DNA of 64,000 bases from Enterobacter asburiae (GTDB taxonomy: Bacteria > Pseudomonadota > Gammaproteobacteria > Enterobacterales > Enterobacteriaceae), in the NCBI RefSeq assembly GCF_008080435.1, contig NZ_VRKN01000002.1:522204-586203 (forward strand), given 5' to 3'. The notes beneath the pieces were generated by a model. It saw only the letters and a list, made by a program, of their open reading frames with translations. It made no database searches and was not told the origin of the DNA. Every line of letters begins with the position of its first letter. The first letter of the stretch is position 1. The position numbers and the translations under genes were made by a program. Shown piece after piece: positions 27,885 to 43,848 of this stretch.

Positions 27885-29312
27885 TTATTGATTTTTCCGG
27901 CTCAGGGGCAGTTCGATACGGAAGCAAACATCTGAACGTTCGTCCGCGGCAATGTTTAGCTCACCCTGCATGCGTCGTATGCAGTCCCGGGCGATGCTCA
28001 AGCCCAGACCGCTTCCTTTAACCGCGCCTTTCCGCTGATGACTCCCCTGGAAAAAGGGTTCGAAGATCATGGTTTTTTCGTCATCGGGGATCGGGGTGCC
28101 GGTGTTTGCGACGTCAATAAACACCCGTGAACCATTCGTATTACTTCGGATATAAATGTTACCGGATTCAGTACCATAGTGCACCGCATTGGAGTAAAGA
28201 TTATCCAGAACGCTCATCAGCAGCATGGGTTCAGCCAGGCACGCAGGCGCATTCAGTTCGACGCCGGTATGCATCATTTTAGCTCTTGCTGGCAGGCTAT
28301 GGGCGGAGATCACCATATCCACCAGCGGCTCAATTTCAACGTTTTCCAGTACGACCGCCCCATCAGCCAGCTTGCGGTTGTAATCCAGCAGTTGCTCAAT
28401 CAGCTTTTGCAGATTGCGGCTGCTGTTATCCAGGATCTCGACAATTTCTTTCTGTTCTGACGTAAGGGGTCCTGCCACTTCGTCCGCCAGCAGCTCCGTT
28501 CCTTCACGCATGCTGGCCAGCGGCGTTTTAAGCTCATGAGAGATATGGCGCAGAAACTGATGACGCTGAGATTCGAGCCACGCCAGGCGCTCGGACAGCC
28601 AGATAATGCGCTGGCCTACGGATCGCAGCTCGCGCGGACCTTTAAAAGCGACCGTATCCCCGAGCGATTTCCCCTCCCCCAGGCGGTTGATCATACGCTG
28701 AATGCCCTTCACCGGGCCGATGATCATGCGGGTAAAGAGCAGTACCAGCCCAAGACTCACCAGGAACAGCACCAGCGCCTGCCAGCCGAAGAACTGGCCG
28801 CGCTCGGCAATCTCCTGCTGGAGCTGCTGACCGCGAGAGAAAATCACCGTACGCGTTGACTGCACCATCTCGGTGTTGGCGCTGGCAAAAGCCTCAAGGC
28901 GTGCGGCGGCGGCGGCATCCGGGCCACTATTGTGGCACTGCAGCTGGGCAAGATCGTTCAAATCCTGACGTAACGCCTGATACAGCTTGTCGTCAGGCAA
29001 AACCCCCGCGTGAGCGTCCAGCATTTCGCTGTAGCGTTTACGCTGACTCTGATAAACCTTTTCCAGCGTCCGATCGTCAAGCACACAATACTGACGATAG
29101 CTACGCTCCATCTCCAGCGCGGCGTTGGTCATCGCTTCACTGCGTCTGGCGTCGATGAGCGTCGTGCGGTTGGTCAAAGCCGCCTGGGCACTCAGCGCGT
29201 TCAGACTTTGCCACGCCTGCCAGGCAAGGATCAGCAACGGCAGCAGGATCAGCAGGAAGGCCATCATGACGAGCTGCCGCAGGGAGCGGGGGAAAACGGG
29301 CCAGCGTTTCAA
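27885..29312 (-). CDS. glrK: Sensor histidine kinase GlrK (QseE)
   Basis: A 475-residue inner-membrane kinase. Two hydrophobic segments (about 13-35 and 173-193) flank a periplasmic sensor domain. A HAMP-like linker follows, then the dimerisation domain with the phosphorylated His in FLRHISHELKTPLASMREG, and the ATPase domain (DNLYSNAVHYG, GSGLGLSIARDCI). It phosphorylates GlrR. Envelope cues or, as proposed for QseE, adrenergic signals and phosphate may be sensed. The GlmY gene lies just upstream on the same strand. Confidence 0.97.
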   Translation of the reverse strand: MKRWPVFPRSLRQLVMMAFLLILLPLLILAWQAWQSLNALSAQAALTNRTTLIDARRSEAMTNAALEMERSYRQYCVLDDRTLEKVYQSQRKRYSEMLDAHAGVLPDDKLYQALRQDLNDLAQLQCHNSGPDAAAAARLEAFASANTEMVQSTRTVIFSRGQQLQQEIAERGQFFGWQALVLFLVSLGLVLLFTRMIIGPVKGIQRMINRLGEGKSLGDTVAFKGPRELRSVGQRIIWLSERLAWLESQRHQFLRHISHELKTPLASMREGTELLADEVAGPLTSEQKEIVEILDNSSRNLQKLIEQLLDYNRKLADGAVVLENVEIEPLVDMVISAHSLPARAKMMHTGVELNAPACLAEPMLLMSVLDNLYSNAVHYGTESGNIYIRSNTNGSRVFIDVANTGTPIPDDEKTMIFEPFFQGSHQRKGAVKGSGLGLSIARDCIRRMQGELNIAADERSDVCFRIELPLSRKNQ

Positions 29313-29371
29313 CGCATTACTCTCTTAATGGGGGTTTACGCAGAGCGTAACTGAGTCTGCCCTTCAGATAC

Positions 29372-29555
29372 AACAAAGCCGGGTAAAAACCCGGCTTTGT
29401 CATGGAATGAGGCGGTGCCTAACTCGACGTTTCGCCCTAGCCTGATAAAGCATCGCTATGATCAGTAGTTGGACGGCAGGCACCTTTTTGTGCGTCATTC
29501 GAAGTTTATGTAGCGCGTCCCGAAGGGGCTGACATAAGAAGGTGAATGAGCCACT
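29372..29555 (-). ncRNA. glmY: Small regulatory RNA GlmY
   Basis: The minus strand from 29555 reads AGTGGCTCATTCACC, and then the conserved sequence of E. coli GlmY with CAGCCCCTTCGGGACG, AAAAAGGTGCCTGCCGTCC and GGGCGAAACGTCGAGTTAGG. It ends in a terminator with stem ACAAAGCCGGGT/ACCCGGCTTTGT. Predicted length is 184 bases, as in E. coli. GlmY sequesters the adaptor RapZ, which protects GlmZ and raises glmS translation, and thus adjusts glucosamine-6-phosphate synthesis. It lies between purL and glrK as in E. coli. Confidence 0.95.
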
Positions 29556-29566
29556 GGTTAATATTA

Positions 29567-29582
29567 TGCAACACCCGTGCCA
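29567..29582 (-). promoter_or_regulatory. Sigma54 promoter of glmY
   Basis: On the minus strand, TGGCAC, five bases GGGTG, TTGCA: a perfect -24/-12 element. The predicted RNA start at 29555 is the expected distance downstream. It fits activation by GlrR. A sigma70 promoter that overlaps it in E. coli could not be separated by eye. Confidence 0.92.
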
Positions 29583-29671
29583 GAATGCAAAACAAAATAT
29601 TAACATATTGAAATATATGACTTTTACTCGTTTAGCCTGTTAATTATTGATTGAATGATTTCCAGGCTAAG

Positions 29672-29689
29672 TGTCGCTATTAAGCAACA
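29672..29689 (-). promoter_or_regulatory. GlrR site, promoter-proximal (one mismatch)
   Basis: TGTC, ten bases, AACA. The consensus for GlrR is TGTC-N10-GACA, so one base of the right half differs. It is about 117-134 bases upstream of the glmY start, a normal distance for a sigma54 enhancer. Confidence 0.68.
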
Positions 29690-29734
29690 CCTTAACGGGA
29701 ACCTTTACTGCCATAGATAAATCAATGAGTTAAA

Positions 29735-29752
29735 TGTCTCCTTTTGGAGACA
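29735..29752 (-). promoter_or_regulatory. GlrR site, middle
   Basis: TGTCTCCTTTTGGAGACA: TGTC-N10-GACA with no mismatch, and the ten spacer bases are themselves palindromic. The second of three GlrR sites upstream of glmY. Confidence 0.82.
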
Positions 29753-29766
29753 CTCAGACCAGGGGT

Positions 29767-29784
29767 TGTCGCGATTTTGCGACA
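29767..29784 (-). promoter_or_regulatory. GlrR site, distal
   Basis: TGTCGCGATTTTGCGACA: TGTC-N10-GACA with no mismatch. It is the third enhancer site, lying next to the REP element and the 3' end of purL, and 32 bases centre to centre from the middle site. Confidence 0.82.
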
Positions 29785-29794
29785 GATACAAAAA

Positions 29795-29827
29795 AGCCCG
29801 GTGGCGCTCGCGCTTACCGGGCCTACA
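29795..29827. repeat. REP unit after purL
   Basis: GCCCGGTGGCGCTCGCGCTT followed by ACCGGGCCTACAGG. It lies just beyond the purL stop, between purL and the GlrR sites, and may mark the 3' end of the purL mRNA. The stem is slightly degenerate compared with the copies at 9105 and 25371. Confidence 0.8.
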
Positions 29828-29843
29828 GGTAGTGTGCTGAAAC

Positions 29844-32800
29844 TTAACCCAGTTGCTTACGCGCGTTGCGGAAGATACGCATCCACGGGCTATCCTCGCC
29901 CCAGTTTTCCGGGTGCCAGGAGTTGCTCACGGTACGGAACACGCGTTCCGGGTGCGGCATCATAATGGTCGCGCGACCGCTTTCGCTGGTCACCGCCGTA
30001 ATACCGTTAGCGGAGCCGTTCGGGTTAGCCGGGTAGGTTTCTGTCACCTTGCCGAAGTTATCGACAAAGCGCAGCGCCACCAGGCCTTTGCTCTCAAGCT
30101 GAGCCAGATGCGCCGCATCACGCACTTCTACCTGGCCTTCACCGTGGGAAACGGCGATTGGCATCTGCGAACCGACCATTCCCTGCAGCAGCAGAGACGG
30201 GCTTTGGGTCACTTCGACCAGGCTGAAGCGCGCTTCGAAGCGGTCAGACTGGTTACGCACAAAGCGCGGCCAGGCTTCGCTGCCCGGGATCAGCTCGCGC
30301 AGGTTAGACATCATCTGGCAGCCGTTACACACACCCAGCGCCAGCGTCTGCGGACGGTGGAAGAAGGTTTCGAACTCGTCACGCACGCGGCTGTTGAACA
30401 GGATGGACTTCGCCCAGCCTTCGCCCGCACCCAGCACGTCGCCGTAGGAGAAGCCGCCACACGCCACCAGCGCCTGGAAATCTTCCAGACCGGTACGGCC
30501 CGCCAGCAGGTCGCTCATATGAACGTCGATAGCATCAAAGCCCGCGCGGTGGAAAGCAGCTGCCATCTCAACGTGGGAGTTAACGCCCTGCTCGCGCAGC
30601 ACCGCTACTTTCGGACGCGCACCGGTCGCGATGTACGGTGCCGCAATGTCTTCGTTGATATCGAAGGAGAGCTTCACGTTCAGGCCAGGATCCTGGTCAT
30701 TCGCCTTCGCATTGTGTTCCTGATCGGCACATTCCGGGTTATCACGCAGGCGCTGCATCTGCCAGGTGGTTTCCGCCCACCACATGCGCAGCGTGGTGCG
30801 GCTTTCACTGAACACGGCGTGACCGTCTGCTTTGATGACAAAGCGGTCGCCCTGAACGGCTTTACCCAGATAGTGCACGCAGTCTGCCAGACCGTGCTTC
30901 GCCAGAATCGCTTCAACCGCATCGCGATCCGCTGCACGCACCTGAATCACTGCGCCCAGCTCTTCATTGAACAGCGACGCCAGACGGTCTTCGCCAAGCG
31001 TTGCAATGTTCGCTTCCACGCCACAGTGGCCGGTGAAGGCCATCTCTGCCAGCGTCACCAGCAGGCCGCCGTCGGAACGGTCGTGGTAGGCCAGCAGCTT
31101 ACGCTGCGCAACCAGCGCCTGAATAGCGTCGTAGAAGCCTTTCAGCTGCGCTACGTCGCGCACGTCGGCTGGCTTGTCGCCGAGCTGACGGTAAACCTGC
31201 GCCAGCGCGGTGGCACCCAGCGCGTTGTGGCCTTTACCCAGGTCAATCAACAACAGGGCGTTGTCTTCGGTCACAAGCTGCGGCGTAACGGTATGACGCA
31301 CGTCTTCCACGCGGGCAAACGCGGTGATCACTAGCGACAGCGGAGAGGTCATCTCGCGCTGCTCGCTGCCTTCCTGCCAGCGGGTTTTCATCGACATGGA
31401 GTCTTTACCCACCGGAATGGTCAGGCCGAGGGCAGGACAGAGCTCCTCGCCCACCGCTTTCACGGCTTCATACAGGCCAGCATCTTCGCCAGGGTGACCG
31501 GCAGCGGCCATCCAGTTTGCGGAAAGCTTGATACGTTTGATGTCGCCAATCTGCGTCGCGGCGATGTTGGTCAGCGCTTCACCGACTGCCAGACGGGCTG
31601 AGGCAGCGAAGTCCAGCAGCGCCACCGGGGTGCGTTCGCCCAGGGCCATCGCTTCGCCGTAGTAGCTATCGAGGCTCGCGGTGGTCACGGCGCAGTTAGC
31701 CACCGGGATCTGCCACGGACCAACCATCTGATCGCGCGATACCATACCGGTCACGGTACGGTCGCCGATGGTCACCAGGAAGGTTTTCTCTGCCACAGCT
31801 GGCAGGTGCAGCACGCGGTTGACCGCTTCTGCCACGGTGATGCCCTGGCGATCCAGCGCTTTGCCCGCCGCTTTACGGGTTGTTACGTCGCGGGTCATCT
31901 TCGGCGTTTTACCGAGCAGAACGTCGAGCGGCAGATCGATCGGCTGGTTGTCGAAGTGGGTATCGCTTAAGGAGAGGTGCTGCTCTTCGGTCGCTTCACC
32001 GATGACGGCATACGGCGCACGCTCGCGGCGGCACAGCTCGTCAAACAGCGGCAGCTGATCCGCAGCAACCGCCAGCACGTAGCGCTCCTGGGATTCGTTA
32101 CACCAGATTTCCAGCGGGCTCATGCCTGGCTCATCGCTCAGGATATCGCGCAGGTTGAAACGGCCACCGCGGCCACCGTCGCTCACCAGCTCCGGCATGG
32201 CGTTGGACAGACCGCCCGCGCCCACGTCGTGGATGAAGAGGATCGGGTTGGCATCGCCCAACTGCCAGCAGCGGTCGATCACTTCCTGGCAGCGACGCTC
32301 CATCTCAGGGTTGTCACGCTGCACGGAGGCGAAGTCTAGATCTGCATCAGACTGGCCGGAGGCCATTGAAGACGCCGCCCCGCCGCCCAGACCGATGTTC
32401 ATCGCCGGGCCGCCCAGAACAATCAGCTTCGCGCCGACGACGATCTCGCCTTTTTGCACGTGATCGGCACGGATGTTGCCGATCCCGCCCGCCAGCATGA
32501 TCGGTTTGTGGTAACCGCGCAGCTCTTCGCCGTTGTGGCTGTCCACTTTCTCTTCATAGGTACGGAAGTAACCGTTCAGCGCCGGACGGCCAAACTCGTT
32601 GTTAAACGCCGCGCCGCCCAGCGGGCCTTCGGTCATGATATCCAGGGCGGTTACAATGCGCTCTGGCTTGCCGAAATCTTCTTCCCACGGCTGTTCAAAG
32701 CCCGGGATACGCAGGTTGGAGACGGAGAAACCGACCAGACCCGCTTTCGGTTTAGCACCACGACCGGTCGCACCTTCGTCACGGATTTCACCGCCGGAGC

Positions 32801-33731
32801 CAGTCGCCGCACCCGGCCACGGGGAGATCGCCGTCGGGTGGTTGTGGGTTTCCACTTTCATCAGAATATGCGCGGGCTCCTGATGGAAGTCATAGCGCCC
32901 TGCTTCGCGATCGGCGAAGAAGCGGCCCACCTCGGAACCTTCCATTACCGCAGCGTTGTCTTTATAGGCAGACAGCACGTGGTCAGGGGTTTGCTCCATG
33001 GTGTTTTTGATCATTTTGAACAGCGACTTCGGCTGCTGTTCGCCGTCAATAATCCAGTCGGCGTTGAAAATCTTATGGCGGCAGTGCTCAGAGTTAGCCT
33101 GCGCGAACATATAGAGTTCGATGTCGTTCGGGTTACGGTTGAGCTTAACAAACGCATCCTGCAGGTAGTCGATTTCGTCTTCTGCCAGCGCCAGGCCGAG
33201 ACGCAGGTTGGCGTCAATCAGCGCCTGACGGCCCTGCCCCAGCAGGTCTACGCTCTGTACCGGCGCAGGCTGATGGTGAGAGAAAAGCTTCTGCGCGTCA
33301 TCGAGAGAGGCAAATACGCTCTCCATCATGCGATCGTGCAGTTCAGCCGCAACCGCCTGCCACTGTGCTTCGCTCAGGGTAGAGGCTTCCACGTAGTACG
33401 CCACGCCGCGTTCCAGACGGTTAATCTGGCTCAGGCCACAGTTGTGGGCGATGTCGGTGGCTTTGGAAGACCAGGGGGAGATGGTGCCCGGACGCGGCGT
33501 CGCAAGGATCAGTTTGCCGGTTGGCGTATGGCTGCTCAGGCTTGGGCCATACTTGAGCAGGCGTTCCAGCTGTACGCGCTCCTCTGCATTCAGGGGGGCA
33601 TTCAGGTCAGCAAAATGGACATACTCAGCGTAAATATTGCTTACCGGAAGGTCGGCCGCCTGAAAACGTGCCAGCAGTTTAGTGATACGGAAGGCAGACA
33701 GTGCAGGCGAACCACGCAGAATTTCCATCAT
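29844..33731 (-). CDS. purL: Phosphoribosylformylglycinamidine synthase
   Basis: A 1295-residue single-chain enzyme of purine synthesis. It converts formylglycinamide ribotide, glutamine and ATP to the amidine. An N-terminal linker region leads into the synthetase half with ammonia channel and ATP sites ([28 protein letters not shown]). The C-terminal glutaminase domain has its nucleophile in [14 protein letters not shown] and His/Glu in [10 protein letters not shown]. Length equals E. coli PurL. A PurR operator lies upstream at 33817. Confidence 0.98.
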   Translation of the reverse strand: MMEILRGSPALSAFRITKLLARFQAADLPVSNIYAEYVHFADLNAPLNAEERVQLERLLKYGPSLSSHTPTGKLILATPRPGTISPWSSKATDIAHNCGLSQINRLERGVAYYVEASTLSEAQWQAVAAELHDRMMESVFASLDDAQKLFSHHQPAPVQSVDLLGQGRQALIDANLRLGLALAEDEIDYLQDAFVKLNRNPNDIELYMFAQANSEHCRHKIFNADWIIDGEQQPKSLFKMIKNTMEQTPDHVLSAYKDNAAVMEGSEVGRFFADREAGRYDFHQEPAHILMKVETHNHPTAISPWPGAATGSGGEIRDEGATGRGAKPKAGLVGFSVSNLRIPGFEQPWEEDFGKPERIVTALDIMTEGPLGGAAFNNEFGRPALNGYFRTYEEKVDSHNGEELRGYHKPIMLAGGIGNIRADHVQKGEIVVGAKLIVLGGPAMNIGLGGGAASSMASGQSDADLDFASVQRDNPEMERRCQEVIDRCWQLGDANPILFIHDVGAGGLSNAMPELVSDGGRGGRFNLRDILSDEPGMSPLEIWCNESQERYVLAVAADQLPLFDELCRRERAPYAVIGEATEEQHLSLSDTHFDNQPIDLPLDVLLGKTPKMTRDVTTRKAAGKALDRQGITVAEAVNRVLHLPAVAEKTFLVTIGDRTVTGMVSRDQMVGPWQIPVANCAVTTASLDSYYGEAMALGERTPVALLDFAASARLAVGEALTNIAATQIGDIKRIKLSANWMAAAGHPGEDAGLYEAVKAVGEELCPALGLTIPVGKDSMSMKTRWQEGSEQREMTSPLSLVITAFARVEDVRHTVTPQLVTEDNALLLIDLGKGHNALGATALAQVYRQLGDKPADVRDVAQLKGFYDAIQALVAQRKLLAYHDRSDGGLLVTLAEMAFTGHCGVEANIATLGEDRLASLFNEELGAVIQVRAADRDAVEAILAKHGLADCVHYLGKAVQGDRFVIKADGHAVFSESRTTLRMWWAETTWQMQRLRDNPECADQEHNAKANDQDPGLNVKLSFDINEDIAAPYIATGARPKVAVLREQGVNSHVEMAAAFHRAGFDAIDVHMSDLLAGRTGLEDFQALVACGGFSYGDVLGAGEGWAKSILFNSRVRDEFETFFHRPQTLALGVCNGCQMMSNLRELIPGSEAWPRFVRNQSDRFEARFSLVEVTQSPSLLLQGMVGSQMPIAVSHGEGQVEVRDAAHLAQLESKGLVALRFVDNFGKVTETYPANPNGSANGITAVTSESGRATIMMPHPERVFRTVSNSWHPENWGEDSPWMRIFRNARKQLG

Positions 33732-33816
33732 AAGTCTCTCGTCTTCGAAGCGCCGGGGCGCTTACAGTGTGCGCAAGGGGGAAAACGGGCGTCATTATAG
33801 AGAATCCTGAGCGCCG

Positions 33817-33832
33817 ACGAAACCGTTTGCGT
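33817..33832. promoter_or_regulatory. PurR operator upstream of purL
   Basis: ACGAAACCGTTTGCGT on the plus strand, or ACGCAAACGGTTTCGT on the minus strand, the same as the E. coli purL site as I remember it. It is 86-101 bases upstream of the purL ATG, in the 266-base gap divergent with mltF. Confidence 0.85.
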
Positions 33833-33997
33833 CGAAATAAAATTTGCGCAGAGATTTAACAATAGATGTGACCTGTCTCTCTAATTGGTTGCCAAGTGGC
33901 GCAAGTTTACGCAAAATGCCGCTCATTCAATGGCAAACCTTATTATTAACATGGCTACAGCAGACTAAGGCAACCGGCGTCGCAGAGAATTAACTAA

Positions 33998-36634
<2,637 letters not shown>

Positions 36635-36637
36635 ACC

Positions 36638-37999
36638 TTACTCCTCTGGATCGTTAAAACCTAACAGCCAGGTAAACAGGAACCCGGCGATCACCGCTAC
36701 TAAATAGCCTAACAGATAGAGCATCACTTTTCCGGTCACGATGGTTAATGCCAGCGGTAAACCGGAAAGCCCAAAGGTGATAACGGTGGCAACTTTCCAG
36801 TAGCTGATAAGCGCCCCGCCTACCGCGCCGCCCAGACAGGCGGCGAGGAACGGTTTACCCAGCGGCAGCGTAACGCCGAAAATCAGCGGCTCGCCAATGC
36901 CGAGCAGTCCGACCGGGAGTGCGCCTTTAATCACTTTTTTCAGACGCGCGTTACGGGTTTTCATGAGTACGGCAATCGCCGCGCCGACCTGCCCCACGCC
37001 CGCCATCGACAGGATAGGCAGAAGCGCGTTATAGCCGTGCGACTGCACCAGCTCGACGTGGATCGGCACCAGCCCCTGGTGCAGGCCGGTCAGCACCAGC
37101 GGCAGGAAGGTACCTGACAGTATTGCCCCCACTAACAGGCCGCCGCGGTCAATAGCCAGAGACGCACCGTGAGCGATGGCTTCAGAGATCCACCCGCCTA
37201 ACGGCTGAAGGGCAACAATCGCGACGCTACCGGTAATTAACGTGGTCAACAGCGGGTTGAGAATCAGCTCGATCGATCCAGGCAGGATCGCGCGCAGCCT
37301 TTTCTCGATCCAGCACATCAGGATGACCACCAGCAGCACGGCGATCACCCCACCTCGCCCGGGCTGGAGTGCCTCGCCAAACAGCGTTATCTGCGCCAGC
37401 TGCGGGCTGGACAAGATCCCCGCCATCACCCCGCCCATGGCCAGCGATCCGCCAAACACCTTCGCGGTATTCACCCCGACCAGAATGTTCATGATGGCGA
37501 AAACTGCGCTGCCGAAGATCCCAAGAGTACCCAGCAGGTTCGGATACTGCGTGGCGAAATCCCCCACAATGTCCGGTCGCTTGAGGATATTGATGATCCC
37601 GGTAATCAAACCTGAGGCAATAAACGCCGGGATCAGAGGAATGAAGACGTTTGCCAGCTGTCGCAGCGCATCGCTCATGGGGGCTTTATATTTGGCCTTC
37701 GCCTGCGCTTTGGTGCGTTCCGCATCGTCCATCGACACGCTCGCACCGCCGCCCATCAGCGCGCGCATGGCATCGACAACCTGCGCCGCTTTCCCGGGCC
37801 CGACGATCAGCTGATGCTGCTGCCCTTGTTTCACGTAGCCGCTGACGCCGGACAATTGCTTCAGGCGCGGCACATCAAGCTGGTCGTCGTTATGCACCTC
37901 GACGCGCACGCGCGTCATGCAGTTTTCGAGACGCTGAATATTTTTTTCCCCACCAATCCCCTGCAGGATATCGCTGGCGAGCGCTGCTGTTTTGTCCAT
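36638..37999 (-). CDS. murP: PTS N-acetylmuramic acid transporter subunit IIBC
   Basis: A 453-residue PTS permease. The IIB domain has the phosphorylated Cys27 in RLENCMTRVRVEV, and the IIC domain has about ten membrane segments. No IIA domain is present, so phosphate should come from Crr (EIIA-Glc), as for E. coli MurP. It imports N-acetylmuramic acid as the 6-phosphate, which MurQ then uses. It is 11 bases after murQ. It lies beside yfhH here; in E. coli murQP is elsewhere with murR. Confidence 0.86.
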   Translation of the reverse strand: MDKTAALASDILQGIGGEKNIQRLENCMTRVRVEVHNDDQLDVPRLKQLSGVSGYVKQGQQHQLIVGPGKAAQVVDAMRALMGGGASVSMDDAERTKAQAKAKYKAPMSDALRQLANVFIPLIPAFIASGLITGIINILKRPDIVGDFATQYPNLLGTLGIFGSAVFAIMNILVGVNTAKVFGGSLAMGGVMAGILSSPQLAQITLFGEALQPGRGGVIAVLLVVILMCWIEKRLRAILPGSIELILNPLLTTLITGSVAIVALQPLGGWISEAIAHGASLAIDRGGLLVGAILSGTFLPLVLTGLHQGLVPIHVELVQSHGYNALLPILSMAGVGQVGAAIAVLMKTRNARLKKVIKGALPVGLLGIGEPLIFGVTLPLGKPFLAACLGGAVGGALISYWKVATVITFGLSGLPLALTIVTGKVMLYLLGYLVAVIAGFLFTWLLGFNDPEE

Positions 38000-38010
38000 A
38001 CACGCCTCTG

Positions 38011-38904
38011 TTAGTTTTCTAATGCCGCCCGTAAGAAGCCATTATGCGCGTTGAGTTTGGCTCTTGCGGCAGCCGCATTCAGCCCGCTTAAGATCATCAA
38101 AATGGCCGGTTTAACATCGTGTTCGGTCTGTTTGAGTACCGCTTCTGCCTCTTCACGGCCTGCGCCTGTCGCCTCCATCACCATGCGGCAGGCTCTGTCC
38201 ACCAGCTTGACGTTGGTAGCCTGCATATCCACCATCAGGTTCTGATAAACCTTGCCGAACTTCACCATCGCGCCGGTGGAGATCATATTAAGCACCAGCT
38301 TTTGCGCGGTCCCGGATTTCAGGCGCGTGGAGCCGGTGAGCGCTTCCGGCCCGACCACCGGAGAGATGGCGATCGCGGCCACCTGCGCAATCGGGGAGCC
38401 CGGATTACAGGAGATGGCCACCGTCGTGCAGCCGGTCTGGTTGGCGTATTCCAGGCCGCCAATGACGTACGGCGTGCGCCCGGATGCCGCCAGCCCGACC
38501 ACCAGATCCTTCGCGGTCAGATTCAGATCCTTCAGGTCATCCTCACCCAGCTGTTTGTTATCTTCCGCCCCTTCAACGGCTTTCAGCAGCGCACCGGGTC
38601 CACCGGCAATCAACCCAACGACCAGACCATGCGGAACCCCAAAGGTTGGCGGACATTCTGAGGCATCCAGAACCCCAAGACGCCCGCTGGTGCCCGCCCC
38701 CATGTAGATAATGCGACCACCGGCCTTGAGGGCTTCCGCCGCCGCATCGACCGCTTTTGCCACCTCGGGTAATGTCTCTTTCACTGCCTGCGCGACCAGC
38801 GTATCCTGTTGATTAAAGCGGTTAACCAGCTCCAGGGTGGAGAGCGCATCCAGATCCATGGTTTGCGGGTTACGCGTTTCAGAAACAAGTGAGCCAAGAT
38901 TCAT
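38011..38904 (-). CDS. murQ: N-acetylmuramic acid 6-phosphate etherase
   Basis: A 297-residue SIS-domain enzyme that cleaves the lactyl ether from MurNAc-6-phosphate to give GlcNAc-6-phosphate and D-lactate, in murein recycling. The signature [21 protein letters not shown] and the motif [16 protein letters not shown] are intact. It is the first gene of the operon, 117 bases from divergent yfhH, and the gap contains two palindromes that look like a pair of operators. Confidence 0.93.
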   Translation of the reverse strand: MNLGSLVSETRNPQTMDLDALSTLELVNRFNQQDTLVAQAVKETLPEVAKAVDAAAEALKAGGRIIYMGAGTSGRLGVLDASECPPTFGVPHGLVVGLIAGGPGALLKAVEGAEDNKQLGEDDLKDLNLTAKDLVVGLAASGRTPYVIGGLEYANQTGCTTVAISCNPGSPIAQVAAIAISPVVGPEALTGSTRLKSGTAQKLVLNMISTGAMVKFGKVYQNLMVDMQATNVKLVDRACRMVMEATGAGREEAEAVLKQTEHDVKPAILMILSGLNAAAARAKLNAHNGFLRAALEN

Positions 38905-38917
38905 TTTTGTACCTCAA

Positions 38918-38930
38918 GAATTTTTAATTC
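38918..38930. promoter_or_regulatory. Palindrome GAATTTTTAATTC, candidate YfhH operator 1
   Basis: GAATT, three T, AATTC: a perfect 5-bp inverted repeat 13 bases upstream of the murQ start. A similar palindrome lies 33 bases away (centre to centre, about three helix turns). RpiR regulators bind AT-rich palindromes of this kind. Assignment to YfhH is inferred. Confidence 0.5.
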
Positions 38931-38950
38931 ATAACAATCACACTATAATG

Positions 38951-38963
38951 GAATATAAAATTC
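38951..38963. promoter_or_regulatory. Palindrome GAATATAAAATTC, candidate YfhH operator 2
   Basis: GAAT, five bases ATAAA, ATTC. It immediately follows TATAATG (38944-38950), a -10 element fitting plus-strand transcription of yfhH. The position overlaps likely promoter elements of both genes. Confidence 0.5.
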
Positions 38964-39021
38964 ATTCAGGCGAGCAAAATTCGTATTTGCGCAGATAATC
39001 ACATTTTCGCCAGGAGACCGT

Positions 39022-40553
<1,532 letters not shown>

Positions 40554-40554
<1 letters not shown>

Positions 40555-41285
40555 TACTGACGCGCTTCCTGCATCAGGCGTTTCATCTCTGAGACCGCCT
40601 CTTTCAGACCGCTCATCACCGCACGGCCAATGATGGCGTGGCCGATGTTCAGCTCGTGCATTTCCGGCAGGGCAGCAATGGCCTTCACGTTGTGGTAGGT
40701 CAGGCCGTGACCGGCGTTAACCTTCAGGCCCAGGCTTGAGGCATACGTGGCCGCTTTGGCGATACGCTCCAGCTCTTTGGCCTGTTCGGCATCATTTTTG
40801 GCATCGGCATAGCAGCCGGTGTGGATTTCGATATACGGTGCGCCCACGTCGGCCGCCGCTTTAATCTGGGCGAAATCGGCGTCGATAAACAGAGAAACCA
40901 GGATCCCGGCATCCGCCAGACGTTTGCAGGCATCGCGCATTTTGTCGAGCTGGCCCGCTACATCCAGACCGCCTTCGGTGGTCACTTCCTGGCGTTTTTC
41001 CGGCACCAGGCAGCAGAAATGCGGTTGGGTCTCGCAGGCAATGGCCAGCATCTCTTCGGTGACCGCCATCTCCAGATTCATACGGGTGTCCAGCGTCTGA
41101 CGCAGGATGCGCACGTCGCGGTCAGTAATGTGGCGACGGTCTTCACGCAGGTGAACGGTAATGCCGTCAGCGCCAGCCTGTTCAGCGATAAACGCCGCCT
41201 GAACCGGATCGGGATACGCCGTGCCGCGCGCATTACGCAGCGTGGCGATATGATCAATGTTGACGCCTAACAGTAATTCAGCCAT
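40554..41285 (-). CDS. pdxJ: Pyridoxine 5'-phosphate synthase
   Basis: A 243-residue TIM-barrel enzyme that condenses 1-deoxyxylulose 5-phosphate with 3-amino-2-oxopropyl phosphate to form pyridoxine 5'-phosphate. Signatures are [18 protein letters not shown] at the N-terminus and [16 protein letters not shown], with [15 protein letters not shown] phosphate binding ([14 protein letters not shown]). It lies between recO and acpS, overlapping acpS by one base. Confidence 0.97.
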
Positions 41286-41318
41286 GACAATCCTCGGTTT
41301 TCTTTTCGATTCTGTGGT

Positions 41319-42026
41319 CTAACGTTTCGGCACAAACTGCCTGAATAATTCGCGGCTCTTTAAGGGCTTGCCGCCAAGATACGGCTTGAGGGCAATCCGG
41401 GTAAAGCGTTTTGCTGCGCGCAGGGTATCCTGATCGGGAAACTCGCGCTCATACAGCGCCCGGAGCTGACGCCCGGTAAAGGTGCTGTTGTCTATCACAA
41501 TACTGGCAATGAAGCCTTTTTCTTCGCGGTAGCGGTAGGTCATGGTGTCTTCTACCTCGTCCCCGCTACCCGCGCAGTGCAGAAAATCTACGCCGTATCC
41601 GAGGTGGCCCAGCAGCGCCAGTTCAAAACGACGTAAGGCGGGTTCGGGCGTGCCGGTTGCGCCAGCCAGCGCCTGGATACAGTGCAGATAATCGAAGAAA
41701 AGTTCCGAGAAGCGAGTCTCATGCTCAAGAACGCGTGAGATAAGTTCGTTGACATACAGACCGCTGTAGAGCGTGATGCCAGAAAGAGGAAGCGCCAGGG
41801 AGACGGCTTCGGCACTGCGCAGGGTTTTCACTTCCCCTCGCCCACCGAAGCGCACCAGCAGCGGCGTGAAAGGCTGTAGGGCACCTTTCAGATTAGAACG
41901 TTTGGAACGTGCGCCTTTCGCAACAAGGCGCACGCGGCCCGACTCTTCCGTGAAGACGTCCAGCATAAGGCTGGTTTCGCTCCAGGGACGACTATGCAGG
42001 ACAAAGGCGCGCTGCCATCCATCCAT
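41319..42026 (-). CDS. recO: DNA repair protein RecO
   Basis: A 235-residue protein that, with RecR and RecF, loads RecA on SSB-coated single-stranded DNA and anneals strands. The OB-fold N-terminus is [20 protein letters not shown]; the helical C-terminus ends in [13 protein letters not shown], somewhat shorter than the 242 residues of E. coli RecO. It is 17 bases after era and part of the rnc-era-recO-pdxJ-acpS series. Confidence 0.96.
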   Translation of the reverse strand: MDGWQRAFVLHSRPWSETSLMLDVFTEESGRVRLVAKGARSKRSNLKGALQPFTPLLVRFGGRGEVKTLRSAEAVSLALPLSGITLYSGLYVNELISRVLEHETRFSELFFDYLHCIQALAGATGTPEPALRRFELALLGHLGYGVDFLHCAGSGDEVEDTMTYRYREEKGFIASIVIDNSTFTGRQLRALYEREFPDQDTLRAAKRFTRIALKPYLGGKPLKSRELFRQFVPKR

Positions 42027-42043
42027 ATGCTCGTCGTCTTAAG

Positions 42044-43746
<1,703 letters not shown>

Positions 43747-43805
43747 CTATACACAACGACGGGGGATGTCGTTAGTCCGAAGAGATTTATCGTGGAAATA
43801 ATTCA

Positions 43806-43831
43806 CGTAGCCGCTAATTAAAGCGGCTACG
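43806..43831 (-). terminator. Hairpin downstream of rnc leader region, between rnc and lepB
   Basis: CGTAGCCGCT, loop AATTAA, AGCGGCTACG: a perfect 10-bp stem, 18 bases from the lepB stop on the minus strand. A U-run is weak (GTGAATTATTT on the minus strand), so it may only partly end the lepA-lepB mRNA. Confidence 0.55.
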
Positions 43832-43848
43832 CGTTCATTTATTGAGAA

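Noticed and set aside
32454..33800. Open frame of 448 codons antisense to purL
   Set aside because: It lies fully opposite a conserved housekeeping gene, has no recognisable domain, and is the expected by-product of strong GC-rich codon bias.
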